Notes: generated by a model not told the origin, from the sequence alone. DNA of 64,000 bases from Lachnospiraceae bacterium (GCA_910576385.1 CAJTIR010000001.1:210091-274090), one strand, 5' to 3'. Counted from the stretch's first letter, positions 18,195-27,647 are shown. Program-made: numbers and translations.

Positions 18195-19088
18195 ATGATG
18201 AATGTCAGAAAAGCAATTATTCCGGCGGCGGGATTGGGGACAAGATTTCTGCCCGCAACGAAGGCACAGCCCAAGGAAATGCTGCCAATTGTGGATAAAC
18301 CTACGATTCAGTATATTATTGAGGAGGCTGTGGAGGCCGGGATTCAGGATATTATTGTTGTCACTGGACGTAATAAGCGTTCTATTGAAGACCATTTTGA
18401 CCGTTCCATTGAACTGGAGCTGGAGTTGGAAAAGAGCGGTAAACAGGAAATTCTGGATATGGTGAGAGAGATATCTGAGATGGCTAATATTCACTATATC
18501 CGCCAGAAAGAACCAAGAGGATTGGGACATGCAATTCTTGCAGCACAGCATTTTATTGGGGACGAGCCATTTGCAGTTTTGCTGGGGGATGATGTTGTGG
18601 TTTCCAAACAGCCTTGTCTTGGACAGATGCTGGATGTCTTTCGAGAGTATCAAACTTCTATTTTGGGTGTACAGACGGTAGCGCATGAAGTGGTTGACAA
18701 GTATGGGATTATTGCTGGAAAACAGGTGGATGAACGTGTATACAAGGTAAATGATATGGTGGAAAAGCCTTCTTTGGAGGAGGCGCCTTCCAATGTGGCC
18801 GTGTTAGGGCGTTACATTATCACACCGGAAATCTTTCGTTTTCTGGAGACGCAAGATGCCGGAAAGGGAGGAGAAATCCAGTTGACCGATGCCCTAAGAC
18901 GACTTGCGAAGGAGCAGGCGATGTATGCCTATGATTTTAAGGGACGCCGATATGATGTGGGCAGTAAAACGGGATTTATTCAAGCAAATATTGAGTTTGC
19001 ACTGCGCAGAGAAGAATTGCGTGAAGATATGAAAGAATATTTACAGAGACTGCATGATAACATGGATGAAATGCTGCAGTATGATTAA
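18195..19088 (+). CDS. galU: UTP--glucose-1-phosphate uridylyltransferase
   Basis: GalU makes UDP-glucose for cell-wall glycans, glycolipids and capsule. The nucleotide-binding signature AAGLGTRFLPATKAQPKEML is at residues 11-30, with IDKPTIQ-like VDKPTIQYIIEE next. Further family motifs are RQKEPRGLGHAIL, LLGDDVV, VEKPSLEEAPSN and YDVGSKTGFIQANIEFAL. The length of 297 residues is normal. AAAGGAG precedes the start. A bidirectional terminator lies 65 bp after the stop. It probably shares a transcript with murI and the DUF1934 gene. Confidence 0.95.
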   Translation: MMNVRKAIIPAAGLGTRFLPATKAQPKEMLPIVDKPTIQYIIEEAVEAGIQDIIVVTGRNKRSIEDHFDRSIELELELEKSGKQEILDMVREISEMANIHYIRQKEPRGLGHAILAAQHFIGDEPFAVLLGDDVVVSKQPCLGQMLDVFREYQTSILGVQTVAHEVVDKYGIIAGKQVDERVYKVNDMVEKPSLEEAPSNVAVLGRYIITPEIFRFLETQDAGKGGEIQLTDALRRLAKEQAMYAYDFKGRRYDVGSKTGFIQANIEFALRREELREDMKEYLQRLHDNMDEMLQYD

Positions 19089-19152
19089 GCGCAATCGTTG
19101 GTTTGATATTTTTTTGATGTTTGATTGCCAGAATAATATTATGGAATTAGGT

Positions 19153-19201
19153 AAAAAATACCCTCAATGGATAAGTATAATATCCGCTGAGGGTATTTTT
19201 T
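19153..19201. terminator. Bidirectional terminator between galU and a leftward gene
   Basis: AAAAAATACCCTCA (19153-19166) pairs with TGAGGGTATTTTTT (19188-19201). The A-run and T-run on both sides let it serve galU from the left and the membrane-protein gene from the right. Confidence 0.85.
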
Positions 19202-19315
19202 CATCTTGTAGAAATTCATTCAGATTTCCTAATAATATGAAAAACAATGATCGCAGGGTCTTTCTTCACTTCGATTTGCTGGATTCTTTGTTCTACATAG
19301 GAGATTATTCCAGAA

Positions 19316-19777
19316 TTATTTAGACTCGCGTTCTTTTTTTAGTTTCCAGAATTTATCCCAGAATTTTGATTTTTTGGGGGTTGGCTCATTGGAACCACGG
19401 ATTCCTTTGACACTAGTAATATAAAGGCCGCTGACAACAGCTTTCACTTCTCTTTTGGTAGGGATGCTGTCAAAGATGGAACCCTCACAGATAAAAGTCA
19501 TGATCTTTGGTCCAACTTTTGCCTTGACAATCGGCATTTTAGAGCGTCGCAATAATTTAGGGGTCTGCTCTAAAACAGCAGCAGGAAGGCCGGCGTCTTT
19601 TAATTTCATTTGCTTTTTATCAATAATCAGCATTGAGATGGTCTGTGCAGACGCAGCAATCTGTGCATCTTGTTCTTCTTTTTTCTTTTGTGATTTTTTG
19701 CCCAGTATGTAAAGTGCAATGATCGCTGCTAAAAGAATAACAGCAATAACGATCAATACGATTTGCCATGTTGCCAC
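19316..19777 (-). CDS. Single-pass membrane protein of unknown function
   Basis: The 153-residue protein starts with GTG at 19777, seven bases after a strong AAGGAGG. Residues 4-25 form one membrane helix (VLIVIAVILLAAIIALYIL) followed by KKSQKKKEEQ, so the rest is cytosolic. The soluble part has the pattern ISMLIIDKKQMKLKDAGLP, then KAKVGPKIMTFICEGSIFD, ending in a strongly basic tail. I recall similar proteins next to galU or murI in Lachnospiraceae, without a known role. It is monocistronic and converges on galU. Confidence 0.7.
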   Translation of the reverse strand: MATWQIVLIVIAVILLAAIIALYILGKKSQKKKEEQDAQIAASAQTISMLIIDKKQMKLKDAGLPAAVLEQTPKLLRRSKMPIVKAKVGPKIMTFICEGSIFDSIPTKREVKAVVSGLYITSVKGIRGSNEPTPKKSKFWDKFWKLKKERESK

Positions 19778-20019
19778 AAAAAAACCTCCTTTTAATTAAT
19801 TCTTGGCATCCTGCAAATGTACATAATACCTGTCCCATTATATCATTGCTCTGAATAAAAATCAATGGTATAATATGTTTTGAGTTTCCCCATTTTGTAA
19901 TCCATAGTCCCAAAAGGTTTCCATCATAAAATGATGGAAACACTTTGCACATGTTAAAGTGTTTAGAGGGATATTTTGTCATTATATTTTTATATGGGAA
20001 ATCAACAGGAGGGGCATGG

Positions 20020-21216
20020 ATGAAAAGAAATATAAGAGTGACAATGATTTCATTGGCTGTGGTGCTGTTGGTGGGAATAGGGCTTTATTTCTGGGTGTAT
20101 GATTCAGGGCAAAGAGAGAATGATTTTATAGAATATGAAGAGGCCATGCCACAGTCTGCACAGGGTCAGAAAATATATACAGTTTCAGATGCAAAGAGTA
20201 TAGAATTGACTGAAAATCAGATAGAGACAGAAGAACCAGCAGAAGAACAGAACACAAATATGATGACTGAAGAACAGGAACCAGAGGAAGTGACGCTTAT
20301 TTTTGCAGGGGATATCTATTTAAGTTCCTATGTACTGAATAATTATAACAGCAGCGGCATTTATGGTGTGGTATCAGAGCCGCTTCTGACAGAAATGCAG
20401 CAGGGGGATATCACAATTGCCAATCAGGAGTTTCCATTTTCTTTAGGAGGAACCAAAGCGCCAGATAAACAGTTTAATTTTCGTGTTGATCCAATGTATA
20501 CCAAAATATTTTCAGAGATGGGGATTGACCTTGTAGGGCTTGCCAATAATCATGCTTTGGACTATGGTACAGAGGCTTTGACAGATACATTCACTGCGCT
20601 TAAAACAGCAGGGATTGCCTATGTTGGAGCAGGGGATGACCTGGCACATGCGATGCAGCCCAGTATTATTCAGGCAGGTCAGCGCAGTTTTGGATTTCTG
20701 GCGGCATCCAGAATAATTCCAGAGATTAGCTGGAATGTGGAAAATCAACAGCCAGGTATGTTGTGCACTTATGACAGCGCACTATTGCGCCAGGCTATCC
20801 AGGAGACGAAGCAGCAGTGTGATTTTTTGACGGTGTATGTGCATTGGGGAATTGAGAAATCCAGCACGCCAGAAGAATACCAAAAACAGCTTGCCTATCA
20901 ATATATTGATGCAGGCGCAGACTTGGTAATCGGCTCTCATCCGCATGTTTTGCAGGGAATTGAGTATTATAATGGCAAGCCTATTGTATATAGCCTTGGA
21001 AATTATATCTTTAATCAGGCAATTAGTTCTACCGTATTACTGAAAGTGCGAGTGACATTGCAGAATGAGGCTGTTTTGAAGCTTATTCCGGCTTATGCCT
21101 CTGGTGCCAAGACACAGTGGATGGACAGTGAGGCAGAGGCAGAATTATATCAGCAGATGGAAGAAATTTCTTTTGGTGTGATGATTGACGCAGACGGCAC
21201 AGTGAGGATAAGATGA
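20020..21216 (+). CDS. CapA-family protein (poly-gamma-glutamate synthesis type)
   Basis: The 398-residue protein starts at 20020, preceded by AGGAGGGG. Residues 6-26 form a membrane anchor or uncleaved signal, followed by a Glu-rich linker (about 30-90). The CapA metallophosphatase-like domain begins with VTLIFAGDIYLSSYV, and continues with IANQEFPFSL, VGLANNHALDYG, YVHWGIEKSSTPEEYQKQ and LVIGSHPHVLQGIEYYNGKPIVYSLGNY (given by its parts IGSHPHVLQGIEYYNGK and YSLGNYIFN). Conserved Asp, Asn and His residues are all present. The family acts outside the membrane in poly-gamma-glutamate or related exopolymer handling. There are no capBC genes nearby, so the substrate is uncertain. Confidence 0.88.
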   Translation: MKRNIRVTMISLAVVLLVGIGLYFWVYDSGQRENDFIEYEEAMPQSAQGQKIYTVSDAKSIELTENQIETEEPAEEQNTNMMTEEQEPEEVTLIFAGDIYLSSYVLNNYNSSGIYGVVSEPLLTEMQQGDITIANQEFPFSLGGTKAPDKQFNFRVDPMYTKIFSEMGIDLVGLANNHALDYGTEALTDTFTALKTAGIAYVGAGDDLAHAMQPSIIQAGQRSFGFLAASRIIPEISWNVENQQPGMLCTYDSALLRQAIQETKQQCDFLTVYVHWGIEKSSTPEEYQKQLAYQYIDAGADLVIGSHPHVLQGIEYYNGKPIVYSLGNYIFNQAISSTVLLKVRVTLQNEAVLKLIPAYASGAKTQWMDSEAEAELYQQMEEISFGVMIDADGTVRIR

Positions 21217-21289
21217 AACGGACGCTTTTTTTGCAAGTCGTTTTTTGTCGATAAGGATAATTAGAACATATAAAATGATAGGGTTTGTA

Positions 21290-21318
21290 TTGACGGTTTC
21301 CAGTTTCAATGTTACAAT
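21290..21318 (+). promoter_or_regulatory. Strong sigma-A promoter of a short transcription unit
   Basis: TTGACG (21290-21295) and TACAAT (21313-21318) are separated by exactly 17 bp. Transcription should start near 21325. No coding region follows in this direction, so it probably drives the small RNA candidate. Confidence 0.7.
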
Positions 21319-21324
21319 GTAATC

Positions 21325-21408
21325 ACAGCTCGAGCAAATCAGCTTTTTCCCCTAATTTGAGTTGATTTGCGTTCCGCCCCAGTGTTTGGCTTCACTGGGG
21401 CGGTTTTC
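21325..21408 (+). ncRNA. Candidate small RNA of about 84 nt
   Basis: Downstream of the promoter at 21290-21318 are two hairpins. The first pairs GCAAATCAGC (from 21334) with GTTGATTTGC (to 21370) around a loop with a run of T and C (TTTTTCCCC). The second is a GC-rich terminator, CCGCCCCAGTG (21374-21384) with CACTGGGGCGG (21393-21403), followed by TTTT. The unit lies between capA-like and kdpE-like genes and has no reading frame of useful length. I do not recognise it as a named RNA family. It could instead be only a terminator for the CapA-like gene, but that would not explain the promoter. Confidence 0.5.
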
Positions 21409-21513
21409 ATATTTCATTAAATATCTGTGCATACCCGCAGGGTACGTCGTGTAGGTTTGATAATTGCTTGTAAAAATAAATAATATGGTCTTTTGTAGGA
21501 GGTTTAAAAATAT

Positions 21514-22224
21514 TTATAGATTATCTTCATCATCAGCCATCCGGTAGCCTACGCCTACTTCTGTGTAAATATAGACGGGTTCGGCTGGATTTGTTTCCAG
21601 CTTTCGGCGTATATTGGCCATATTTACACGAAGAATTTTGTTATCTGATTCGGCATAGGGGCCCCAGACATTATTCATAACAGCCGAATATGTCATTACT
21701 TTGCCTGAATTTTGGGCGAGAAAGGCGACAATTTTATATTCAATTGGAGTCAGATGCACGGGTTCTCCTTTTATGGTGATGGTACGTTTGAAAAAATCAA
21801 TTTTGAGATCTTTTGCCCGATAAGGATGCATTGGCAGGCCGTGATCATTGTTGAGACGGTTACTATGGCGCAGAGAAGCGCGAATGCGTGCCATTAGTTC
21901 TGAAGTGCCAAAAGGTTTGGTGAGATAATCGTCAGCGCCGGCGTCCAGAGCGCGTACTTTGTCGGTTTCCTGGGTGCGGGCGGAAACTACAATGATCGGG
22001 CAGCCAGACCAGCGGCGGATTTGATAGATAACTTCCATGCCGTCCATATCCGGCAGTCCAAGGTCCAGTAAAAAAATGTCTGGACAGAGGGAAGAGGCCA
22101 GGGAGAGTGCTTCTTTTCCAGTGGTAGCACAGTTTACTCGATAGCCGTGGGAGGTCAGCGTTTTCGAAATAAAGTCACAGATATTTTTTTCGTCTTCAAT
22201 GATTAAGATGCTAAATTTATTCAT
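21514..22224 (-). CDS. KdpE-like OmpR-family response regulator
   Basis: The 236-residue protein starts at 22224, after GGAGGATACCC; a longer in-frame reading to 22389 lies inside the kinase gene and is not supported. The receiver domain has the acidic pair E10/D11, D54 (FLLDLGLPD) and K105-type LTKPFGTSELMARIRASLR. The C-terminal winged helix has HLTPIEYKIVAFLAQNSGKVMT and ILRVNMANIRRKLE (given in parts), and ends in the family pattern YIYTEVGVGYRM, typical of KdpE. It overlaps the kinase gene by 8 bp. In most bacteria KdpE controls the KdpFABC potassium pump; no kdp structural genes are in the window. Confidence 0.85.
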   Translation of the reverse strand: MNKFSILIIEDEKNICDFISKTLTSHGYRVNCATTGKEALSLASSLCPDIFLLDLGLPDMDGMEVIYQIRRWSGCPIIVVSARTQETDKVRALDAGADDYLTKPFGTSELMARIRASLRHSNRLNNDHGLPMHPYRAKDLKIDFFKRTITIKGEPVHLTPIEYKIVAFLAQNSGKVMTYSAVMNNVWGPYAESDNKILRVNMANIRRKLETNPAEPVYIYTEVGVGYRMADDEDNL

Positions 22225-23296
22225 GGGTATCCTCCTTTGGTAAGGTAAATAAAAATTCTGTCCCTTCGCTGTGGTTTCTTGCCAGGATAGTACCGTGGTG
22301 CGCCATGATAATGCTGTGGCAGATTGATAGTCCAATACCAAATCCTTTGTGGACGTCAGAGGAAGCAGCGGCAGAGTAGGTTCCATCAAAAATATGCTCT
22401 TGATAGTTTTCGTCTAATCCGATACCATAATCAATGACGCGGAAGTAAACATTTTGTGTCTGGTCTTCGACAATTAACTCCACTGGACGTTTGCTGTGTG
22501 AGTGTAGAAAGGCGTTTTCCATCAAATTGATTAAAACCTGTTCGATCAGCATAGCATCCATAGGGATCATAAGAATTTCTGTAGGCAATGTCACATGGAT
22601 TTCAGCGTCTGGGAGACGTTTTTTGAGACGGGTCACAGATTCGGCAACCACTTCATCTACAATTTCTGGAGTTGTATTTAGGTTAGAATCCTCAGCCTGA
22701 ATATGGGTGATGGAGAGAAGATTTTCCACCATATTTAACAGCCAGCTTGCATCATCATGGATGTTATGGAGCAGTTTATTGCGTTCGCTGGCTTTATAAT
22801 TTCCCCAGTGTTCTTCCATAGCGGCGCTGGCTCCTAAAATACTGGTCAGAGGAGTGCGCAGATCATGGGAAATTGCACGTAAAAGGTTGGCTCGCATTTT
22901 TTCTTTCTCTGCCTCTAAAAGTTGTTTTTCATGGGCAGCGAGAGCCTGTGTCTGGCGTTTCATCTGGGAGGTGGTGGTGCTAGTGATTAGAGATAGTGTC
23001 AGCATACACAGAAAACGAAATGGATAATCTGAGAGCGAAAAGTTTATATTAAAATAGGGATAAGTGAAAAAACAGTTGATACAGAGAACACCGATAACGG
23101 AAGCAAAAATGCCGAAAAAATATCCGTTGGTGTATCTGGCAACAGTGATGATGCCAACAATATAAAACAATGCAATATTGGTAAGATTATCAGAAATATG
23201 GTGGAACAGGAGGAAAGTAAGTCCAGTGGTCAATGCCAGCAGTCCGGCTGTGACAAATGAATCGTGTAATAGTTGTTTCATGGTATCTTTTTTCAT
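22217..23296 (-). CDS. Shortened KdpD-like sensor histidine kinase
   Basis: This 359-residue kinase corresponds to the C-terminal half of KdpD. Four closely packed membrane helices (residues about 15-110, DUF4118-type) are followed by a short linker, a HisKA domain with H144 (RAISHDLRTPLTSILG) and an ATPase domain with N-box QVLINLMENAFLHS, then RVIDYGIGL and GFGIGLSICHSII. The KdpD N-terminal sensor domain and the universal stress domain, together about 370 residues in the full-length protein, are absent. A GAGG site precedes the ATG and no leftover upstream coding sequence is seen, so it is a naturally short form. Cytosolic nucleotide sensing should therefore be lost. Its gene lies upstream of and overlaps its regulator. 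Confidence 0.85.
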   Translation of the reverse strand: MKKDTMKQLLHDSFVTAGLLALTTGLTFLLFHHISDNLTNIALFYIVGIITVARYTNGYFFGIFASVIGVLCINCFFTYPYFNINFSLSDYPFRFLCMLTLSLITSTTTSQMKRQTQALAAHEKQLLEAEKEKMRANLLRAISHDLRTPLTSILGASAAMEEHWGNYKASERNKLLHNIHDDASWLLNMVENLLSITHIQAEDSNLNTTPEIVDEVVAESVTRLKKRLPDAEIHVTLPTEILMIPMDAMLIEQVLINLMENAFLHSHSKRPVELIVEDQTQNVYFRVIDYGIGLDENYQEHIFDGTYSAAASSDVHKGFGIGLSICHSIIMAHHGTILARNHSEGTEFLFTLPKEDTHE

Positions 23297-23522
23297 TTAA
23301 GTACCTCAATCGTTGTCTCTTTTGTGAAAGCAGGCAGAACAGAAGTGCTCTGTGTTTTAGGTATCGTTATTAGTCAGATTAAATCGTACCATGAAGAAAG
23401 AGGCGATTCAAGGAAGAATAAGAATTTTAACATTATTTTAGCGTAACTACTCAGAACCAGATAATTTGAACGGTCTGACTTTAGTTACATTTTAGCAAAG
23501 AAAAATATAGGAGGAAATTGAT

Positions 23523-23834
23523 ATGGCAGTAGTAAAAGTTACCGCGGATAATTTTGAAACAGAAGTAATGAATAGTGAGGTACCAGTTCTGGTTGATTTT
23601 TGGGCGGAATGGTGCGTTCCATGTCAAATGCAAGGTCCAGTAATTGACCAGGCGGCACAAGAATTTTCGGGGAAGATCAAGGTTGGAAAGCTGAATGTAG
23701 ATCAGGAGGGAGCGTTAGCACAGAAATACGGAGTAATGAGTATTCCTATGCTGGTTTTATTTAAGGATGGCAAGGCGGTGAAGAAAGAAGTTGGATTCCA
23801 TTCATTAGAACAGATTCGTGCAATCATAGCTTGA
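23523..23834 (+). CDS. trxA: Thioredoxin
   Basis: The 103-residue protein has the thioredoxin fold order: VLVDFWAEWCVPCQM with the redox cysteines near residues 31 and 34, KVGKLNVDQE, the cis-proline segment SIPMLVLFKDG, and a final helix. The active site is WCVPC rather than the canonical WCGPC, which usually shifts redox potential. The AGGAGG ribosome binding site is strong. It is monocistronic, with a terminator 27 bp after the stop. It is cytosolic and expected to receive electrons from thioredoxin reductase, which is not encoded here. Confidence 0.93.
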   Translation: MAVVKVTADNFETEVMNSEVPVLVDFWAEWCVPCQMQGPVIDQAAQEFSGKIKVGKLNVDQEGALAQKYGVMSIPMLVLFKDGKAVKKEVGFHSLEQIRAIIA

Positions 23835-23860
23835 CGGAATTATTTGTAGACTTTATAATA

Positions 23861-23894
23861 AAGAGCAGTTACTGATCTGTAACTGTTCTTTTTT
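23861..23894 (+). terminator. Terminator after trxA
   Basis: AAGAGCAGTTAC (23861-23872) pairs perfectly with GTAACTGTTCTT allowing one G-T pair (23879-23890), followed by TTTT. Confidence 0.88.
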
Positions 23895-23983
23895 CATTTC
23901 CAGCAGGATATACATTGTCGGCAGGATCAGGAATCTTAAGAGAATGTATGTTTAAAATGCAGTATAAAATTTCCACAAAATAG

Positions 23984-24012
23984 TTGACAATCATGTAAAA
24001 GTGTATTACTAT
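23984..24012 (+). promoter_or_regulatory. recA promoter
   Basis: TTGACA (23984-23989) is a perfect -35 box; TACTAT (24007-24012) is a good -10 box at 17-bp spacing. Transcription should start near 24019, just before the SOS box. Confidence 0.75.
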
Positions 24013-24022
24013 ATTAAATACA

Positions 24023-24036
24023 CGAACATAAGTTCT
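24023..24036 (+). promoter_or_regulatory. LexA/DinR-type SOS box of recA
   Basis: CGAACATAAGTTCT matches the Gram-positive SOS operator CGAACRNRYGTTYG closely. It lies about 4-17 bases after the predicted start of transcription, so LexA bound here would block initiation or clearance. The coding region starts 17 bp later. Confidence 0.75.
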
Positions 24037-24052
24037 TAAAAGGAGAAAGAGT

Positions 24053-25255
24053 ATGGCAAAAGAAGATAAATCAAAAGTATTACAGATTCCGGGGAGCAGA
24101 GAGGAAAAATTAAAAGCATTGGATGCTGCAATCTCTAAGATTGAGAAGGATTATGGCAAGGGTTCCGTAATGAAGCTGGGAGAATCTGCTAAGAACATGA
24201 ATGTAGAGGCAGTCCCGACTGGATGCCTTAGTTTGGATTTGGCGCTTGGGGTAGGAGGAGTGCCTAAGGGAAGAATTATTGAAGTCTATGGACCAGAATC
24301 CAGTGGTAAGACTACAGTGGCGTTACATATCGTGGCAGAGGTGCAAAAGAACGGTGGGATTGCTGGATTTATTGATGCAGAACATGCCCTAGATCCAGTC
24401 TATGCCAAGAATATAGGGGTAGATATTGATAATCTTTATATTTCTCAGCCAGATAATGGAGAGCAGGCTTTGGAGATTACTGAGACAATGGTGCGTTCCG
24501 GTGCGGTGGATATTGTGATTGTCGATTCTGTGGCTGCTCTGGTTCCGAAATCAGAGATTGATGGTGATATGGGGGATTCCCATGTGGGACTGCAGGCACG
24601 TTTGATGTCTCAGGCTTTGCGGAAGCTGACTGCAGTTGTCAGTAAGACAAATTGTATTGTACTTTTTATCAATCAGCTCCGTGAGAAAGTCGGCGTTATG
24701 TTCGGCAACCCTGAGACCACCACAGGCGGACGGGCGCTGAAATTTTATTCTTCTGTGCGTCTGGATGTGAGAAGAGTTGAGACATTAAAACAGGCAGGAG
24801 AATTTATCGGCAATCGTACTAAGGTCAAGGTGGTTAAGAATAAGGTGGCTCCTCCATTTAAAGAAGCAGAATTTGACATTATGTTTGGGCAGGGGATTTC
24901 CAGAGAAGGAGATATTCTAGATCTGGCGGTAGATTTTAACATAATCAATAAATCAGGAGCATGGTTTGCTTACAACAATGTTAAGATTGGCCAGGGAAGA
25001 GAAAATGCCAAGCAGTATCTGCGTGAGAATGATGATGTCTGCCAGGAGGTAGCGCAGAAAGTTCGGGCACAGGTATTAGAGAAGGAAAACGATGAGCAGG
25101 AGAAGGAAGAATCTGTAGAGGCTTTCAAGAAAAAGGCAGAATCTGCAGATACTTCAAAAAAGAAGGACAAAGAAGAGGCTGTAAAGTCAGAGAAGGAAAC
25201 GATAGTTTCTCAGACAGCAAAGACAGACGCGCCGCAAAAAGCGGATGAAACATAA
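24053..25255 (+). CDS. recA: Recombinase RecA
   Basis: RecA forms the filament on single-stranded DNA that drives strand exchange and LexA self-cleavage. Walker A GPESSGKT is at residues 80-87. The family blocks [18 protein letters not shown] [16 protein letters not shown], loop L1 [19 protein letters not shown], loop L2 [20 protein letters not shown] and GQGREN follow in order. The length of 400 residues exceeds the usual 345-355 because of a Lys/Glu-rich C-terminal tail (about residue 345 on), a disordered extension also found in other clostridia. It is cotranscribed with recX 30 bp later and controlled by the SOS box at 24023. Confidence 0.97.
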   Translation: MAKEDKSKVLQIPGSREEKLKALDAAISKIEKDYGKGSVMKLGESAKNMNVEAVPTGCLSLDLALGVGGVPKGRIIEVYGPESSGKTTVALHIVAEVQKNGGIAGFIDAEHALDPVYAKNIGVDIDNLYISQPDNGEQALEITETMVRSGAVDIVIVDSVAALVPKSEIDGDMGDSHVGLQARLMSQALRKLTAVVSKTNCIVLFINQLREKVGVMFGNPETTTGGRALKFYSSVRLDVRRVETLKQAGEFIGNRTKVKVVKNKVAPPFKEAEFDIMFGQGISREGDILDLAVDFNIINKSGAWFAYNNVKIGQGRENAKQYLRENDDVCQEVAQKVRAQVLEKENDEQEKEESVEAFKKKAESADTSKKKDKEEAVKSEKETIVSQTAKTDAPQKADET

Positions 25256-25285
25256 CGGATGGAAGGGTAAAGGAAGGAAAGCAGA

Positions 25286-25891
25286 ATGCAGATCGTGCGA
25301 ATTTCTGAGTTAGATAAGAAACGTGTTAAAATTATACTGGAGGATAGAACTTATTTTCCGCTGTATAAGGCGGAGCAGAGGCGGTATGATCTGGCAGAGG
25401 GGGAGGAACTTTCCAGTGAACAGTTTCAGGAGATCAGAACAGAAATTCTTATTAAGCGGGCACGGAAAAGAACCATGCATTTATTGGAGCGGATGGATAG
25501 AACAGAGGCTCAATTAAGAGATAAGCTGAGACAGGGATATTATCCAGATGATGTAATTGAGGATGCCATAGCTTATGTGAAGAGTTATCATTATGTAGAT
25601 GATTTGCGATATGCGCAGAATTATGTGAGATCTCACATGGAACAAAAAAGTCAGAGAAAATTACAGATGGAGCTTTTGTCTAAGGGAGTTCCCAAACAGA
25701 TGATAACGGAGGCATTGGAAGAAGAATATCAGCAGGAGAACGAGCGGGAGCTGATTCTAAAATGGATTGAGAAAAAGCAGTATTGTGCCCAGGAAGCAGA
25801 TATAAAAGAAAAACGCAGGATGTATCAGTTTCTGTTGCGCAAGGGGTTCCAGTCAGATGATATTTTGCATGTACTAGACTACTTGACATAA
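25286..25891 (+). CDS. recX: Regulatory protein RecX
   Basis: RecX binds RecA filaments and limits their growth or activity. The 201-residue protein shows the three-helix repeats of the family: RTMHLLERMDRTEAQLRDKL followed by YVKSYHYVDDLRYAQNYV, then KSQRKLQMELLSKGVPKQMI and a last repeat ending in RRMYQFLLRKGFQSDDILHVL. It lies 30 bp after recA with AAGGAAAG before the ATG, the usual recA-recX operon. Being on the same transcript, it should be induced by DNA damage with recA. Confidence 0.92.
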   Translation: MQIVRISELDKKRVKIILEDRTYFPLYKAEQRRYDLAEGEELSSEQFQEIRTEILIKRARKRTMHLLERMDRTEAQLRDKLRQGYYPDDVIEDAIAYVKSYHYVDDLRYAQNYVRSHMEQKSQRKLQMELLSKGVPKQMITEALEEEYQQENERELILKWIEKKQYCAQEADIKEKRRMYQFLLRKGFQSDDILHVLDYLT

Positions 25892-26033
25892 AGCGGAAAA
25901 AAGTATAAAATCAGTATGTTGCTATTCATGTCCTTAGATAGAAGGTTATGTGTGCAATTTATTGTATATGACATATTAGAAATGAAAATGTTCTGCTATA
26001 TGTACAATGAAAACTAAATAAGGAGGTGCTCCT

Positions 26034-27581
26034 GTGCCAGGAATTATAATCGCTGTAGTAGTCACGTTAATTATTTTCGTACCTATTACTTACTTTGCCA
26101 CGAATGAACATTGTAAGCGCGCTGCAGATTCCAAAATTGGAAGCGCAGAGGAAAAGGCAAGAAAAATAATAGATGAAGCTGTTAAGACTGCTGAGACCAA
26201 GAAGCGGGAATCCATGCTGGAGATCAAAGAAGAGTCCATTCGCAGTAAGAATGAACTTGACAAAGAAATCAAAGAACGCCGGAATGAGATTCAGCGCAAC
26301 GAGCGGCGCATTATTCAGAAGGAAGAAAATCTGGACCGAAAATTAGAGTCGATCGAGAAGAAGGAAGCAGGTTTTGCGGCGAAGGAAGAAGAAATTAACA
26401 GGCAAAAAAAAGAAGTTTCAAAACTACACGAGGAACGCGTACAGGAACTAGAAAGAATCTCAGGATTAACCTCTGAACAGGCAAAAGATTATCTTTTAAA
26501 AATGATTGAAGATGATGTAAAGCTTGACACTGCAAAATTGATCAAAGAAATGGAAATCAAAGCAAAAGAAGAAGCTGGGAAGAAGGCAAGAGAATATATT
26601 GTCACTGCTATCCAAAAATGTGCTGCAGATCATGTGGCAGAAACTACAATTTCAGTAGTACAGCTTCCCAATGACGAGATGAAAGGAAGAATTATCGGAA
26701 GAGAAGGGAGAAATATCCGTACATTGGAAACAATGACGGGTGTAGATCTGATTATCGATGATACACCAGAGGCAGTAATACTCTCTGGATTTGACCCGGT
26801 TCGTCGGGAAGTAGCAAGAATTGCTTTGGAAAAATTAATCGTGGATGGGCGTATCCATCCAGCGAGAATCGAAGAGATGGTAGAGAAAGCTCAAAAAGAA
26901 GTGGAGACCATGATTCGGGAAGAGGGAGAATCGGCAACTCTGGAAGTGGGTGTACATGGAATTCATCCAGAACTTGTTCGTCTGCTGGGCAAGATGAAAT
27001 TTAGGACAAGCTATGGACAGAATGCACTGAAGCATTCCATAGAAGTGGCACAACTTTCCGGTTTGTTGGCGGCAGAAATTGGTGTGGATGTGAGAATGGC
27101 AAAGCGTGCTGGTCTTCTCCATGATATTGGAAAGTCTGTTGACCACGAATTACAAGGCTCCCATATTCAAATTGGTGTGGACTTATGTAGAAAATATAAG
27201 GAAAGCTCCACAATAATTAATGCAGTTGAAGCACATCATGGAGATGTAGAACCACAATCTCTGATTGCATGTTTGGTGCAAGCGGCAGATGCAATTTCAG
27301 CAGCCAGACCAGGAGCAAGAAGAGAAACATTAGAAACATATTCAAACAGATTGAAGCAATTGGAAGACATAGCCAATAATTTCAAGGGTGTTGATAAGTC
27401 ATTTGCCATTCAAGCAGGTAGAGAAATTCGGATTATGGTAGTTCCTGAACAGATTAGCGATGCGGATATGGTTTTGTTAGCGCGTGATGTGTCAAAACAG
27501 ATTGAAAATGATTTGGAATATCCAGGACAAATCAAGGTCAATGTAATTCGTGAATCTCGTGTAACTGATTATGCTAAGTAA
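26034..27581 (+). CDS. rny: Ribonuclease Y
   Basis: RNase Y is the membrane-bound endoribonuclease that starts mRNA decay in many Firmicutes. The 515-residue protein starts with GTG at 26034, 8 bases after AGGAGG. Residues 2-20 form the membrane anchor, 30-190 a long coiled coil, then the KH RNA-binding domain with [15 protein letters not shown], and the HD domain with [10 protein letters not shown] and [14 protein letters not shown] whose HD pair binds metal. The length and order are normal. The gene is monocistronic with a strong terminator 66 bp after the stop. Confidence 0.96.
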   Translation: MPGIIIAVVVTLIIFVPITYFATNEHCKRAADSKIGSAEEKARKIIDEAVKTAETKKRESMLEIKEESIRSKNELDKEIKERRNEIQRNERRIIQKEENLDRKLESIEKKEAGFAAKEEEINRQKKEVSKLHEERVQELERISGLTSEQAKDYLLKMIEDDVKLDTAKLIKEMEIKAKEEAGKKAREYIVTAIQKCAADHVAETTISVVQLPNDEMKGRIIGREGRNIRTLETMTGVDLIIDDTPEAVILSGFDPVRREVARIALEKLIVDGRIHPARIEEMVEKAQKEVETMIREEGESATLEVGVHGIHPELVRLLGKMKFRTSYGQNALKHSIEVAQLSGLLAAEIGVDVRMAKRAGLLHDIGKSVDHELQGSHIQIGVDLCRKYKESSTIINAVEAHHGDVEPQSLIACLVQAADAISAARPGARRETLETYSNRLKQLEDIANNFKGVDKSFAIQAGREIRIMVVPEQISDADMVLLARDVSKQIENDLEYPGQIKVNVIRESRVTDYAK

Positions 27582-27647
27582 AGGATGACACAATTCGGGT
27601 CTGTAGTTTGCCTATGAGATTAGTATGTTCTGTATAAGTTAGGCAAT

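Noticed and set aside
22225..22389. A 55-residue N-terminal extension of the KdpE-like regulator
   Set aside because: It lies in the kinase coding region in another frame. The family N-terminus begins at 22224, with a good ribosome binding site.
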